Shown here: in pieces, positions 24,301 through 24,399 of the stretch | How positions within the stretch are numbered: the first letter of the stretch is position 1 | Layout of the letters: each line of letters opens with the position of its first letter | From: Streptomyces sp. MMG1533 | GTDB lineage: Bacteria > Actinomycetota > Actinomycetes > Streptomycetales > Streptomycetaceae | Length of the DNA: 24,399 bases | Reading direction: 5' to 3' | NCBI RefSeq assembly: GCF_001279775.1 | Contig: NZ_LGDG01000008.1 | Coordinates: 1-24,399, forward strand | Notes under the pieces: generated by a model | Told to the model about the DNA's origin: nothing | Database searches by the model: none | The model's input: the letters and a program-made list of their open reading frames with translations, nothing else | Translations under genes and position numbers: made by a program

Positions 24301-24399
24301 TCAGCCGATGTTGTCGACCGCGGCCTTGGCCCGCTGGATCGTCGACTGCGCCGTACCGTCGTTCTTCTCCAACGTCGACTTCAGCAGCGCGATGATGTT
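24301..24399 (-). CDS. WXG100-type protein, C-terminal fragment (5' end outside window)
   Basis: Only 32 residues and the TGA are in the window: a helix of the form LLKSTLEKNDGTAQ, then TIQRAKAAVDNIG. Its amphipathic pattern and its place directly upstream of the DUF6507-like and toxin genes fit the second helix of a small WXG100 substrate or partner. The WXG motif itself would be outside the window, so this is a probable call only. Confidence 0.6.
   Translation of the reverse strand, partial: NIIALLKSTLEKNDGTAQSTIQRAKAAVDNIG

Overview
The window is high-GC, with strong GC bias at third codon positions, many GTG starts and very long spurious frames antisense to real genes. Together with a ClpP1/ClpP2 pair, an EccC/EccD type VII secretion system (T7SS) and several small Streptomyces-type protein families, this points to Streptomyces or a close actinobacterial relative. 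The assignment rests on gene content and protein motifs read by eye, not on a database search.

Layout. (1) 2-937, + strand: the 3' part of a membrane protein gene with a Pro/Gln/Gly/Tyr-rich cytoplasmic tail. It converges on clpX across a strong bidirectional terminator. (2) 1026-5639, - strand: the proteostasis block, transcribed tig, clpP1, clpP2, clpX. It encodes trigger factor, the two protease subunits and the unfoldase. A promoter is visible for tig, and a -10 element plus a ClgR-like site lie upstream of clpP1. (3) 5850-7505: tRNA-Pro(TGG) on - and tRNA-Gly(TCC) on +, followed by a small accessory segment of about 1.3 kb. That segment ends in a degenerate copy of the 3' half of tRNA-Gly, as expected of a decayed integration site. 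Inside it lie a 59-aa membrane peptide gene, a tRNA-like element without a usable anticodon loop, and a zinc-ribbon gene that runs through the tRNA fragment. (4) 7574-9572: a small hydrophobic protein, a gene-poor stretch with a possible 33-aa ORF, and an acyltransferase-3 family membrane protein. (5) 9643-24399, - strand: a T7SS locus. Its order of transcription is a WXG100-type protein (partial), a DUF6507-like partner, a 922-aa toxin with a C-terminal ADP-ribosyltransferase domain, two tandem paralogous 133-aa proteins, a membrane protein whose N-terminus is a third copy of the same domain, a small HD-domain alarmone-hydrolase-like protein, a single-pass membrane protein, EccD, an EspI-like MinD-type ATPase, EccC, and a DUF6177-like protein.

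How it fits together. EccC (three FtsK/SpoIIIE ATPase modules), EccD (ubiquitin-like domain plus membrane channel) and the EspI-like ATPase are secretion machinery. The WXG100 and DUF6507-like proteins are likely secreted partners or targeting subunits of the large toxin. The three related proteins directly downstream of the toxin are the best candidates for immunity factors. EccB, EccE and the mycosin protease are not in the window. The toxin plus its triplicated, previously unnamed downstream family is the most interesting part of the region.
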